Source: Neorhizobium galegae bv. orientalis str. HAMBI 540 (GTDB lineage Bacteria > Pseudomonadota > Alphaproteobacteria > Rhizobiales > Rhizobiaceae). From it: a stretch of DNA of 64,000 nt. Below are positions 1 to 8,030 of this stretch, in pieces. Made by a program: the position numbers and the translations under genes. The notes under the pieces are model-generated. The model searched no databases, was not told the DNA's origin, and saw nothing but the letters and a program-made list of their open reading frames with translations. The DNA lies in the NCBI RefSeq assembly GCF_000731315.1, contig NZ_HG938354.1, positions 248,001 to 312,000 on the forward strand, in the 5' to 3' direction. Each line of letters starts with the position of its first letter. Position 1 is the first letter of the stretch.

Positions 1-702
1 GCCGGATTCGAACAACATGACCATGGCGAGATTGACCGAGGCGAGCGTCAGCATGGTGGGCGCGACGCTGGGGAGGATGTGGGTGCGCAGGATCCAGGTC
101 GGTCCGCCACCGAAGACGCGCGCCGCATCGACGAAAAGTCGTTCGCGGACCTCCAGCGTTTCGGCTCTTGCGACGCGGATATAGGCCGGCATGCGGGTGA
201 TGGCGAGCACGATCACGAGGTTGCCGACGCTCGGACCGAACAGGTAGAGGCCGAAGAGTGCCACCAGCAGCGTCGGGAAACCGAGGATGATATCGCAGAT
301 CCGCATGATGACGTTTCCGACGATGCCGCCGAAATACCCGGCGATCACGCCCAGAAGCGTTCCGCCGATCAGGCTTGTCAGCACGGTCACCACGGCGATG
401 CCGATCGTCGTCGAAGCCGCCTGAATGAGGCGGACGAGGAGTGGCCGTCCGAGTGCGTCGGCACCCAGCCACAAGGTCCAGGACTGGCCGAAGTCGAACG
501 GCGGCAGGTTGCGCGCCTTCAGCGAAATGCGATTGTCGCCGAGGAGCGACAGGGAATCGGTCAGGATGGCGAGCACGACGATCAGCAGCCAGATCGCCGC
601 GGCGACGGCCATCGGGTCACCCGCGAGCGCACGCAGGAGCCAGAGGATGCGGCGGCTGCGGCGCTCGCGGGCCGGGAAGAATTCGGCGGACGTGTCTGTC
701 AT
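1..702 (-). CDS. Peptide/nickel-type ABC transporter permease, DppC-like (partial, runs off left edge)
   Basis: Inner-membrane permease of a DppBC/OppBC importer. The ATG at 702 overlaps the stop of the upstream permease gene (ATGA, 699-702). All 234 visible codons are open and the frame runs off the window, so the C-terminus is missing. The visible part has a basic N-terminal tail, a first membrane segment around residues 27-46 (WLLIVVLAILTDSLSLLG), a short periplasmic stretch with the WLGADALGRPLLVRLI motif typical of DppC (usual form LGTDxxGRDxxSRLI), and several hydrophobic segments. It ends within the cytoplasmic EAA region (AARVFGGGPTWILRTHILP). It is the third visible gene of a leftward operon: binding protein, DppB, DppC. 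The family call is secure; the substrate is unknown. Confidence 0.9.
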   Translation of the reverse strand, partial: MTDTSAEFFPARERRSRRILWLLRALAGDPMAVAAAIWLLIVVLAILTDSLSLLGDNRISLKARNLPPFDFGQSWTLWLGADALGRPLLVRLIQAASTTIGIAVVTVLTSLIGGTLLGVIAGYFGGIVGNVIMRICDIILGFPTLLVALFGLYLFGPSVGNLVIVLAITRMPAYIRVARAETLEVRERLFVDAARVFGGGPTWILRTHILPSVAPTMLTLASVNLAMVMLFESG

Positions 703-1619
703 TCGACCCTCACGCGCGGGTCGATCGAGGCATAAAGCATGTCGACCAGGATATTGATGACGAAGATCACGACCGCGACGGCAAAGATCGATGCCTGGAC
801 GATCGCGAAGTCGCGTTTCAGAATGCCGTCGATCAGGAGTTTGCCGATGCCGGGAAACCCGAAGACCACCTCGACGACGCCGCCACCGCCGGCGAATTGG
901 GCGGCAAGGTCGCCGGTCACCGTGACCGCCGGCAGGAGAGCATTACGAAGCGCGTGCACGAAGGTGACCCGTCCGTCACGCGCGCCCTTGGCCCGCGCCG
1001 TGCGGACGAATGTCGCATTCAGCGCTTCAATCATCGAGCCGCGGACGATCTGCACCAGAGTTCCGAAAGGTCGGGCAAACAGGCAGGCGACGGGTAGCAC
1101 CCAGTAAATCGGGCCGCCGAAGCCTGACGTCGGCAGAATGCGGAAGGTGACCGCAAACAGAAGCACGCCCATCAGGCCGAGCCAGAAATCCGGCACGCTT
1201 GCGGCTGCCTGCGACAGGACATTGACGCCCCGGTCGATCCAGCCACCGGCGTTCACGGCAGCAATGGATCCCATGACGATCGCGGCGGTGAAAGCCAGAG
1301 CCAACGCGATGGCGCCAAGTGCCAGCGTGTTCGGCAGCGCCTCGAGTACCACGTCCATGGCCGGGCGATTGTGCCAGAGAGACATTCCGAAATCGAGGCT
1401 GAGAATATCCCAAGCCCAATCGAAGAACTGGGCCAGGAGCGAGCGATCGAGCCCAAGACGGATGCGCATGGCTTCGCGCGCCGCATCCGAAGCGTCGACG
1501 GGCAGGTAGAGATTGACGGGATCGCCCGTCAGCCGCACGAGGAAGAAAGCGGATGTCATCAGCGCCGCAAGCGCGAGCGCCGCGAAGGCCGCACGTTTCA
1601 GGAAATAGGTGAAGGACAT
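699..1619 (-). CDS. Peptide/nickel-type ABC transporter permease, DppB-like
   Basis: This is the first permease of the importer, 306 residues, the usual DppB length. An N-terminal membrane anchor (residues about 11-29) is followed by the DppB-type segment LTGDPVNLYLPVDASDAARE and by LGLDRSLLAQFFDWAWDIL, the classic start of this family (usual form LGLDxPLxxQYxxWL). Further membrane segments and a cytoplasmic EAA-like loop (VRTARAKGARDGRVTFVHAL) precede the C-terminal FPGIGKLLIDGILKRD motif, also typical of DppB. The gene lies 41 bp after the binding-protein gene and overlaps the next permease by 4 bp, so the three are probably one transcript. Confidence 0.93.
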   Translation of the reverse strand: MSFTYFLKRAAFAALALAALMTSAFFLVRLTGDPVNLYLPVDASDAAREAMRIRLGLDRSLLAQFFDWAWDILSLDFGMSLWHNRPAMDVVLEALPNTLALGAIALALAFTAAIVMGSIAAVNAGGWIDRGVNVLSQAAASVPDFWLGLMGVLLFAVTFRILPTSGFGGPIYWVLPVACLFARPFGTLVQIVRGSMIEALNATFVRTARAKGARDGRVTFVHALRNALLPAVTVTGDLAAQFAGGGGVVEVVFGFPGIGKLLIDGILKRDFAIVQASIFAVAVVIFVINILVDMLYASIDPRVRVE

Positions 1620-1660
1620 CCGCTCTCCTCAAGCGACATTCAAGCCGTCGGCCGGGCAGA

Positions 1661-3181
1661 TCAACGGTAGCTGATCGACTTCAGCTTGATCTCGTTGCCT
1701 GCCTGTACATCGGGCGTATAGTTCACGTTCTTGGCGACACGGGCGATCGTGACCATGTGAAAGAGCGGTGCGATGTTGACCGTATCGACGGCGATGTACT
1801 TGAAGGCCTGCTGGAACAGCTTCTTGCGCTCGTCACCGGTCGCCTTCGAGGCATCGGCGATCAGCTTGTCGAGACCGGCGTCCGTGATGGTCGACTGGTT
1901 GCCATCCGTGGTAAAGCGGTTCGGCAGCGTGAACACGGCATCGCCCTCGGCATTGTCGATCTGCGTCTGCAGGATCGAGGGCGGGCGATCCTTGTTCCAC
2001 GGTTTCAGCAGCCGCTTCAGCCACGGGCTTGTCTCGAGCATTTCAAGCCGAGCGTTGAAACCGGCATCCGCCAACATGGCCTGAATAGCCTCCAGGCTTT
2101 CGGACGAGTTCGGATAGATGCCGATGCGGCCGTAGATGACGATCTCCTTTTCGACCGGCACGCCATCCGCCTTGGCGGCCGCAAGCAGGGACTTCGCCTT
2201 TTCCGGATCGTAGTTCCAAACGGGAATGTCAGGATTGAAGCCGAAGACCGACGGTGGCACGACCTGCATCGCCTTTTGAGCGTCCTTGTGGAAGATCGTT
2301 CCGATGAGGCCATCCCTGTCGATCGCGAGGTTGAGTGCTTCGCGAACGCGCTTGTCGTTGAGGGGTGCAATCTGCGCATCGATCCTCAACAGCGAGGTTT
2401 CGGCGTTTGGGAAAGCATGATCCTGTCCGGTGGTGCCGTCCTGGGGTGCGATTTCATAGGCGATCTGCGCTTCGCCGGTGTCGACCATCGCCGCCCGCAC
2501 CGCGGACTCGGAGCGCCAGATGATCGTCGCTTTGGGAATTGCAGGCTTGTCGCCCCAATAGCCTTCATAGGCCGCGAGACCGACCGACTGACCGGGCGTC
2601 CACGCGACCAGCTTGTAAGGTCCGGTTCCAGCTGGGTTGCGCGTCTTGGCGTCGCCCGGGGTTGCCGGCGAACCGATGTCCAGGGCGGACAGCTTGTTTG
2701 GGAGGATTGGCTCGACGACGTCCGTCTTTATGAGGAGCGTCGTCGGGTTCACGGCTTCTGCATTGAGTTTGAGGCCCTTTAGCGTGGCTTGTCCCACTTC
2801 GCAGGCGAGCGCCGGATCCTGAGCCCGCTTCAGAGCCGCGATAACCGCATTGGCATCGAACGCCTTGCCGTCGTGGAAGGCCACGCCTTGGCGCAGCTTG
2901 AACTCCCAGTTCAGGCTATCGACCTGCCGCCAGCTGGTGGCGAGGCTCGGGACGACAGAACCATCCTTGGGGCTGAGATTGACAAGCGCTTCGGTGATGT
3001 TGTTGTGCAGAATGCGTGAATTGCCCGAGAGGTCCGTATCGCAGGGATCGAGCGATTTCGGTTCATCTGTCACCACGACCGTCAGCTTGTCCGGGGCCGC
3101 CCGAGCGGGAATTGCGGCGCTTGCCGCCAGCGACATTGCAAGCCCCATGCTCAACGCATGGATACCCATGATCTTTTTCAT
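1661..3181 (-). CDS. Periplasmic substrate-binding protein of a peptide-type ABC importer (SBP family 5)
   Basis: This is a periplasmic receptor of about 506 residues. I place the start at the ATG at 3181 because GGAGGAGGG sits just upstream and the product then begins with a good signal peptide (MKKIMGIHALSMGLAMSLAA, cleavage after about ARA, residue 28). An upstream in-frame ATG would add 71 residues of non-signal sequence. Family 5 features are visible: DEPKSLDPCDTDLSGNSRI near the N-terminus, NPAGTGPYKL, KRVREALNLAIDRDGLI and YDPEKAKSLLAAA. It heads the leftward dpp-like operon and is divergent from an IclR regulator, which probably controls it. Peptides are only one option, since this family also carries opines, glycosides and nickel complexes. 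Confidence 0.92.
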   Translation of the reverse strand: MKKIMGIHALSMGLAMSLAASAAIPARAAPDKLTVVVTDEPKSLDPCDTDLSGNSRILHNNITEALVNLSPKDGSVVPSLATSWRQVDSLNWEFKLRQGVAFHDGKAFDANAVIAALKRAQDPALACEVGQATLKGLKLNAEAVNPTTLLIKTDVVEPILPNKLSALDIGSPATPGDAKTRNPAGTGPYKLVAWTPGQSVGLAAYEGYWGDKPAIPKATIIWRSESAVRAAMVDTGEAQIAYEIAPQDGTTGQDHAFPNAETSLLRIDAQIAPLNDKRVREALNLAIDRDGLIGTIFHKDAQKAMQVVPPSVFGFNPDIPVWNYDPEKAKSLLAAAKADGVPVEKEIVIYGRIGIYPNSSESLEAIQAMLADAGFNARLEMLETSPWLKRLLKPWNKDRPPSILQTQIDNAEGDAVFTLPNRFTTDGNQSTITDAGLDKLIADASKATGDERKKLFQQAFKYIAVDTVNIAPLFHMVTIARVAKNVNYTPDVQAGNEIKLKSISYR

Positions 3182-3304
3182 AAAAGCCCTCCTCCAAATC
3201 CAATCGAACCGCATACGGCGCCTCGGTGATCTCTTCCTCAAAGTCATCCGGCTCCGCGGGGACAACCCGCGCTCAAATGGCTTTACTTCCTCCTGCAAGT
3301 GCGT

Positions 3305-3322
3305 AGTGTCAAATATGACACT
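3305..3322. promoter_or_regulatory. Perfect palindrome, candidate operator of the adjacent IclR regulator
   Basis: AGTGTCA-AATA-TGACACT is an inverted repeat with perfect 7-bp arms in the divergent intergenic region between the binding-protein gene (start 3181, leftward) and the IclR gene (start 3393, rightward). Its position suits simultaneous control of both genes. Assignment to IclR is inference from position. Confidence 0.5.
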
Positions 3323-3392
3323 TGCGACCCCAACATGCTCGTTCGATCTCAAGAAGTCAAGGCAAGCAATCCGCATATGGAATTTGAAGTTC

Positions 3393-4178
3393 ATGATTGA
3401 ACCAAAGCATGGGTCTCCGGTGGTGGAAAAGACGGCGCATCTACTGGAGGCGGTCGCCGATGCGAGGACCGGAATTTCGCTCGGCGCATTGGTCGATCAG
3501 CTCGGAGTGCCTCGTTCGACCGTGTACCGCATCCTCAATTCACTGACCGCACATGGGCTTGTGGCTCGGGTGAATGGCGGAGCTTCCTACGAGCTGGGGC
3601 CGAAATTCGTGCAGCTCGCGCGGCGTATTTCGCCCGGCGCGGATAGGGTGACGCTGATCGAGGCGGCGAGGCCGATCCTGGCGGCCGCGGCCGACAGGAT
3701 CTACGAATCCTTCAGGCTGGCGGCACCCGAAGGTAATGAAATGATGACGATATTTGCGGCTTCCAGCCCTGGCGACTACGCCCTGTTCATCAAGGTCGGC
3801 GGGCGTTCGCGCAAGCATGTCGGTGCAGCCGGCAAGCTTGCTCTGGCCTATTCCGACTACAACGAGATCGAGGTCTACTGCGCCGGCGGGCTGGAGGCCC
3901 GGACGCCGTATACGATCACCGATCCTGAGACGTTGAAGGAAGCGCTCGCGGAAATTCGCCGCAGCGGAAGTGCGGAAGACAATCAGGAATCGAACCTTGG
4001 CTTGCGGGCTTTCGCCGCTCCAATATTCGATTCAGCAAGTCGCCTGGTCGCCACCGTCAGCGTGCCGTTCATCGGCGAGGCGACGCCGGAGCGCGCTCGA
4101 TCAATCAAGCGCGAGGTCCTCGACGCCGCCACCATGGTGATGAAGGCTATCAATGGCATTCATCCGATGTCCAAATAA
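3393..4178 (+). CDS. IclR-family transcriptional regulator
   Basis: A 261-residue regulator with an N-terminal winged helix (residues about 10-60, GALVDQLGVPRSTVYRILNSL) followed by the IclR effector-binding domain (about 80-255). Motifs such as VGAAGKLALAYSD and LGLRAFAAPIFD match the family's usual positions. The ATG at 3393 gives normal IclR length; the longer open frame upstream crosses the divergent promoter region and the palindrome and is rejected. No strong ribosome binding site is visible. It probably responds to the imported compound or a breakdown product and controls the divergent importer and the RraA-like gene downstream. Confidence 0.92.
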   Translation: MIEPKHGSPVVEKTAHLLEAVADARTGISLGALVDQLGVPRSTVYRILNSLTAHGLVARVNGGASYELGPKFVQLARRISPGADRVTLIEAARPILAAAADRIYESFRLAAPEGNEMMTIFAASSPGDYALFIKVGGRSRKHVGAAGKLALAYSDYNEIEVYCAGGLEARTPYTITDPETLKEALAEIRRSGSAEDNQESNLGLRAFAAPIFDSASRLVATVSVPFIGEATPERARSIKREVLDAATMVMKAINGIHPMSK

Positions 4179-4250
4179 GAAACTATAAATTCTTTATTGA
4201 ACTATCGTGTCGTTATGCTAGACCTCGCAGCCGGACAAACGGAGGTTATC

Positions 4251-4973
4251 ATGACGGCTTTGGACCCATTGGTTTACGCAAAACTTTTGCGGACAAATTC
4301 GGCGACCCTGAGTAGCTTGCTGTTGAAGCGTGGGCTCAGGAACACCGCGGTTCGCGGCGTGCGACCGCTCGCAGCCGCCGACATGCCGATGATCGGCCCG
4401 GCCGTGACCGTTCGCTACATTCCAGCCAGGGAAGACATCGACGGTTCGACCTACAGTTCCGATCCGTCCAACCAGCAGCGCAAGGCGATCGACACGATGC
4501 CCGAGGGGCACGTCCTCGTGTTCGATTGCCGCTCGCTGGCGGAGATTGCCGGGATTGGCGCGATGCTGGCTCGGCGCCTTGTCTACCGCGGATGCGCTGG
4601 CCTTGTGCTGGATGGCGGCGTTCGCGACACGGCCGATATCGCCCAGCTTGGGCTCCCGACCTATTGCATGGGCCCGGCGGCGCCGGCCAATCTGGTTGCC
4701 CACCACGCTTCCGATATGAACCAGCCGATCGCCTGCGGCGGTGTAGCGGTTTATCCCGACGATATCATCTTCGGCGACACCGAGGCTGTCATTGTCATCC
4801 CTCGGGAATATGTAAACGAGATCGCTGACGAGGCCGTTGCAATGGAGGAGCAGGAGGAGTTCCTGAAGCTGGAGATCGAGTCTGGCAAATCGACACTTGG
4901 CGTATATCCGCCAAACAAGGAAACGCTCGATCGGTTCGAGGTTTGGCGTAGGGCTCGTGTTGACGCCGTTTGA
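4251..4973 (+). CDS. RraA-like / 4-hydroxy-4-methyl-2-oxoglutarate aldolase family protein
   Basis: A 240-residue protein of the RraA/HMG-CHA aldolase fold. The start at 4251 has CGGAGG 8 bp upstream; an in-frame ATG at 4197 would add 18 residues without such a site. The diagnostic block GAMLARRLVYRGCAGLVLDG then GVRD is present (glycine-rich helix, then the Arg-Asp pair that binds the metal and pyruvate enolate in aldolases of this fold). True RNase E inhibitors (RraA) are shorter, about 160 residues, so an aldolase or decarboxylase acting on an oxo-acid is more likely. It lies 72 bp after the IclR gene in the same direction and opposite the peptide-type importer, so it may act on the imported ligand. 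Confidence 0.8.
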   Translation: MTALDPLVYAKLLRTNSATLSSLLLKRGLRNTAVRGVRPLAAADMPMIGPAVTVRYIPAREDIDGSTYSSDPSNQQRKAIDTMPEGHVLVFDCRSLAEIAGIGAMLARRLVYRGCAGLVLDGGVRDTADIAQLGLPTYCMGPAAPANLVAHHASDMNQPIACGGVAVYPDDIIFGDTEAVIVIPREYVNEIADEAVAMEEQEEFLKLEIESGKSTLGVYPPNKETLDRFEVWRRARVDAV

Positions 4974-5085
4974 CGCCTACAACCGCCAGTCCGGCTGGTT
5001 CAGTCTGGTAACTTGCTGAGCGGTGATGTCAGGTTAACTGCAGCTGAAAGATTTTGCGGCTATCTCGCCGTCATGAGCCAGAGTC

Positions 5086-5290
5086 CTGTCAAGCTTGCGG
5101 CGTAAGCCGCCAAGCCTGAGCGACATCTGGCATCTGGACGAGGTGGTCGTGACGATCAGCGTCATCTGGCACTTCTTAATCGCAGGAATGCGGCGCTGGC
5201 GTGCGAGCCTCTTGCAATAAGATGGAGCGACCACGGGCGAGAATGACGCGGGGGCTGCGGGCACTGATAGCAGTTCGCCGATCAGGAGCC
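5086..5290 (+). pseudogene. Remnant of an IS6-family transposase
   Basis: Codons 5086-5160 read LSSLRRKPPSLSD then IWHLDEVVVTIS, matching the start of the IS6-type DDE domain (usual form RRRRPxPxDxWHLDEVxVxI). The reading then breaks: from about 5180, RRN is followed by shifted fragments (RPRARMT, RGLRALIAVR) that fit the later RRN..RxPRVxVTDKLRSY region in another frame, with stops between. No full transposase and no clear terminal repeats remain. This decayed insertion sequence fills most of the 340-bp gap between the RraA-like gene and the toxin gene. Recognition is by eye and rests mainly on the WHLDEVVV motif. Confidence 0.65.
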
Positions 5291-5313
5291 CGTTTTGCGC
5301 CGGCGTGGCCTTC

Positions 5314-5736
5314 CTAGCCGTTCCACGGATTGATCATATCAATCCCGAAACCTTCAAAATCTTTGGTGTTGCGCGTCGCGAGGGTGAGATGGTGTGCTAT
5401 CGCAGTGGCGGCGATTAATCCGTCCATTGAAGCCAGTCCGCGACCACTCTGCTTGGCAAGTGCCATGAGATCGCCCCACGACAGGGCGACAGGCTCTTCC
5501 ACCGGAATCACCCGCCCCTCGAAACGTTGCGGCAGGTCATGCGAAAGCCATTCCGCCAGAGTGTCGCGTTTTTGCCCACTATCCATCAAAGCGACGCCTC
5601 GGCGGATTTCTGCGATTGATATGACGCTGATATAGGCGCGGTCTTCGTCGAGCCCGCCAAGCCATTCCAAAACGCGTGCGTCGGGACGGGGCTTTGTTAC
5701 TTCGGGCAGAACGTTGGTGTCGATGAGCAGTCTCAC
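5314..5736 (-). CDS. VapC/FitB-like PIN-domain toxin ribonuclease
   Basis: A 140-residue PIN-domain protein. The four conserved acidic residues that bind Mg are visible: Asp6 (LLIDTNVL), Glu43 (SIAEIRRG), Asp105 (ASMDGLIAATA) and Asp126 (RNTKDF). Members cleave RNA, often initiator tRNA or rRNA, and are silenced by the antitoxin encoded just upstream. The start overlaps the antitoxin stop by 4 bp (5733-5736), the standard antitoxin-toxin layout. All catalytic residues are intact, so the toxin is probably functional. An IS6 remnant follows it. Confidence 0.93.
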   Translation of the reverse strand: MRLLIDTNVLPEVTKPRPDARVLEWLGGLDEDRAYISVISIAEIRRGVALMDSGQKRDTLAEWLSHDLPQRFEGRVIPVEEPVALSWGDLMALAKQSGRGLASMDGLIAATAIAHHLTLATRNTKDFEGFGIDMINPWNG

Positions 5737-5999
5737 AGCGGCAGATCGCGTGGCTCATCGCGTTCACGATCCAGATCCAAGCCGGCGCCGCGGAGCGGCG
5801 AGTCCATGAGGAATTCCGCAAGTGATCCTTTGCGTGCTGTTTTCCGCTGCCATTCTTCCGCCGAAACGACAACCACGCTTGGTTTTCCGTTCCGTGTGAT
5901 TGTCTGGGGCACTGATTGTGCTCGCTCGATGACCTCGGAGAGTTTTGCTTTGGCGCCGGCGACCGTCCAGATCCTATCATCGTGTGCTGATGGCCGCAT
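5733..5999 (-). CDS. Phd/YefM-type antitoxin partner of the PIN toxin
   Basis: An 88-residue antitoxin. The N-terminal half (WTVAGAKAKLSEVIERAQ, then PQTITRNGKPSVVVVSAEEW) is the Phd/YefM DNA-binding fold; the acidic C-terminal tail (about residues 58-88, rich in Asp and Arg) would wrap the toxin. I chose the ATG at 5999 because it gives the usual length and has AGGA upstream; a longer frame to 6122 adds 41 residues unlike the family. It normally neutralises the PIN toxin and represses its own promoter. Confidence 0.88.
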   Translation of the reverse strand: MRPSAHDDRIWTVAGAKAKLSEVIERAQSVPQTITRNGKPSVVVVSAEEWQRKTARKGSLAEFLMDSPLRGAGLDLDRERDEPRDLPL

Positions 6000-6010
6000 T
6001 GCTCGATCCT

Positions 6011-6034
6011 GACTATAATGACCATCATGACTAT
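6011..6034. promoter_or_regulatory. Candidate autoregulatory operator of the toxin-antitoxin pair
   Basis: Just upstream of the antitoxin start, two GACTAT copies (6011-6016, 6029-6034) flank ATGACCATCAT (6018-6028), which has ATGA/TCAT inverted arms. The position suits antitoxin autorepression, but the repeats are short. Confidence 0.3.
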
Positions 6035-6087
6035 CTGGGACGACGGGCTCGAGCGCAAGCCTCTCCCCAATTCGTTCGCTGAAAAAG

Positions 6088-6528
6088 CTAGATAACGCCT
6101 TTGCTGAAAATGAAGCATCCATAGGGGCCCGGATCGGAGGTTCTTACGATCGCAAACGATTTTTTTGCTTCTTCATAAAATGTGAAACGCTCCAATGCCT
6201 CCATTTGGACGGATCGCCCTTCAGCTTGATCTATGGCCTTCTGTATTGTCGCGAAGATGGGCACCTGGCCAGCGACGTTGCCGACAACTTGCATCCGTTT
6301 CACCGGCGCGTCGACAAAGGTATCAAGAGGAAAGAGCTTCAGAACAGCTTCCGTAAGACGCTCGAGGCCGCAGCCGGAAACGTCGATGAGACGGCTGTAG
6401 GTTGTATGTCGGGCGATTGTCTGTGCGGGATGATTGATGTCGCACAAGACCAGTTGGTCGCCGTGCCCCATCAGCATCAAAGCATGCATCAGTTCCGCAT
6501 TTAAGACTGGATCGATTCCCCTCAGCAC
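6088..6528 (-). CDS. RbsD/FucU-family sugar mutarotase
   Basis: A 146-residue protein of the RbsD/FucU fold, which interconverts the anomers of free sugars after import. The family pattern is clear: LMLMGHGDQLVLCDINHP near the N-terminus (His for catalysis), AVLKLFPLDTFV, a RFTFYEEAKKSFAIV stretch and the YGCFIFSKGVI end. The start is a GTG at 6528 preceded by GGGAGGATAACAAG. It reads away from the MalEFGK-like operon, sharing its promoter region, and a second homologue lies inside that operon (11867-12322). The paralogues suggest the locus handles a sugar whose anomer or pyranose/furanose form matters. Confidence 0.88.
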   Translation of the reverse strand: MLRGIDPVLNAELMHALMLMGHGDQLVLCDINHPAQTIARHTTYSRLIDVSGCGLERLTEAVLKLFPLDTFVDAPVKRMQVVGNVAGQVPIFATIQKAIDQAEGRSVQMEALERFTFYEEAKKSFAIVRTSDPGPYGCFIFSKGVI

Positions 6529-6580
6529 CTTGTTATCCTCCCTTTGGATGAGGCCAATTCTTTACTAATTAAATCATGTC

Positions 6581-6599
6581 CGTAATGTTCGCGATTACG
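6581..6599. promoter_or_regulatory. Inverted repeat in the divergent sugar-locus promoter region
   Basis: CGTAAT-GTTCGCG-ATTACG has perfect 6-bp arms, 53 bp upstream of the leftward mutarotase start, in AT-rich DNA. It is a candidate operator; no regulator can be assigned. Confidence 0.3.
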
Positions 6600-6725
6600 A
6601 CGCTGTCCGCTGCAAAATTTTTTCTCCATTATCCCTCGCGTTCTGGGCGGATTATGGCCATCCAGGGCTCTGCGAAGCCGTTGAGAGAATGCGCCGGCAG
6701 ATACCAAAGAAATCTCGACCGAGAG

Positions 6726-6755
6726 ACTTTACAATATTTTGTCTCTATGTGAAGT
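6726..6755. promoter_or_regulatory. 30-bp inverted repeat (box 1) upstream of the MalEFGK-type operon
   Basis: ACTTTACAA-N12-ATGTGAAGT. The same element with identical left arm and identical spacing occurs at 13431-13460 ahead of the second sugar operon. It lies 138 bp upstream of the ABC ATPase start. The interval 6529-6892 otherwise holds no gene. The likely binder is the RpiR/SIS regulator at 18224-19099 (inference). Confidence 0.6.
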
Positions 6756-6892
6756 CTATGGGGCGGATGACGTCTTCCCAGGATAAGCCGGATGGCGACA
6801 GGTCTAGCTGACGGCTTTACCTGTCGCCGCCCTCCGGGAGGATCGATCAAACGGCGCGAGGAGTGCGCGACGCCGTAGGAGGAGGACAGCTT

Positions 6893-7954
6893 TTGGCATC
6901 GATGAATATCGTCAATGTCGGAAAGGCCTATGGAAGCCTGACGGTGATCCATGGTGTTTCCGTCGAAATTCCCGACGGCGAATTCGTCGTTCTGGTGGGG
7001 CCGTCCGGTTGCGGAAAATCGACACTGTTGCGCATGGTCGCCGGTCTCGAGCCGATAACTTTCGGGGACATTCGCATCGACGGCAAGGTGGTCAACGACC
7101 TGCCGCCGAAGGACCGCGATATCGCCATGGTATTTCAAAGCTATGCGCTCTATCCGCACAAAACGGTGGCCGAGAACATGGGTTTCGCCCTGAAGATGCG
7201 CGGCGAGACCAGGGCGGATATTGACGAGCGCGTGCGCAAGGCTGCCGAGATACTCGACCTGATGCCGTATCTTGCGCGCTATCCCCGCCAGCTTTCCGGG
7301 GGGCAGCGCCAGCGTGTGGCGATGGGAAGGGCGATCGTGCGCGATCCCAAGGTGTTCCTGTTCGATGAGCCGCTCTCCAACCTCGACGCCAAGCTGCGCG
7401 TACAGATGCGCGCCGAGATCAAGGAACTGCAGCGGCGGCTGGCGACGACCATGATCTATGTGACGCACGATCAGGTGGAGGCCATGACCATGGCCGACCG
7501 GATCGTGGTGCTGCGCGACGGACGCGTCGAGCAGATCGGTACGCCGCGGACGCTCTACGATACGCCGGCAAACACCTTCGTTGCCGGTTTCATCGGCTCC
7601 CCGTCGATGAATCTGATCAAGGGGCATATCCGCGCCGCCGCGGAGCCGTTCTTCGAGACCGATGACGGCATTCGACTGCCGCTCGACCGCGCGCCTGCGG
7701 GCTCGGACGGGCGGCCGGCCTTTTACGGCATCCGGCCGGAGCATTTCACGCTCGGCGGCGCGGTCAGCGCCCACGTGACGGTCGTGGAATCGACCGGATC
7801 GGAAACGCAGGTCTTTGCAAGGCTCGGGCAGCAGAAGATCATCGGCGTTTTTCGCGACCGCATCGAGGAACCTTCGGACCGTGTGATCGCGATGACACCG
7901 AACGCAAACCTCGTCCATCTGTTCGATGCCGAGAGCGGATTGAGGCTCGACTGA
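6893..7954 (+). CDS. Sugar ABC transporter ATPase, MalK/UgpC type
   Basis: A 353-residue CUT1-class ATPase. Walker [10 protein letters not shown], the Q-loop ([11 protein letters not shown]), signature [15 protein letters not shown], Walker [14 protein letters not shown] and the switch His ([11 protein letters not shown]) are all intact, followed by the C-terminal regulatory TOBE domain (about 240-353, ending [14 protein letters not shown]). I chose the TTG at 6893 because AGGAGGAGGA lies 5 bp upstream and the product then begins [14 protein letters not shown], the usual start; an ATG at 6902 would leave the Shine-Dalgarno too far away. It opens the operon of binding protein, two permeases, mutarotase and kinase. 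Confidence 0.94.
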   Translation: MASMNIVNVGKAYGSLTVIHGVSVEIPDGEFVVLVGPSGCGKSTLLRMVAGLEPITFGDIRIDGKVVNDLPPKDRDIAMVFQSYALYPHKTVAENMGFALKMRGETRADIDERVRKAAEILDLMPYLARYPRQLSGGQRQRVAMGRAIVRDPKVFLFDEPLSNLDAKLRVQMRAEIKELQRRLATTMIYVTHDQVEAMTMADRIVVLRDGRVEQIGTPRTLYDTPANTFVAGFIGSPSMNLIKGHIRAAAEPFFETDDGIRLPLDRAPAGSDGRPAFYGIRPEHFTLGGAVSAHVTVVESTGSETQVFARLGQQKIIGVFRDRIEEPSDRVIAMTPNANLVHLFDAESGLRLD

Positions 7955-7961
7955 GAGCCTG

Positions 7962-7989
7962 GCCGGCGCTTCGAGGAGGAGGCGCCGGC
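7962..7989 (+). other. Intercistronic hairpin between ATPase and binding-protein genes
   Basis: GCCGGCGC (7962-7969) and GCGCCGGC (7982-7989) can pair as an 8-bp GC stem 41 bp before the binding-protein start. There is no T-run, so RNA processing or stabilisation is likelier than termination. Confidence 0.45.
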
Positions 7990-8030
7990 AGCCACGAACG
8001 GTGGCGTTCTATCAAAGGGAGGAGACCCAC

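Noticed and set aside
2850..3392. Upstream extension of the IclR reading frame
   Set aside because: It runs across the divergent promoter region and into the binding-protein gene; the ATG at 3393 gives standard IclR length.
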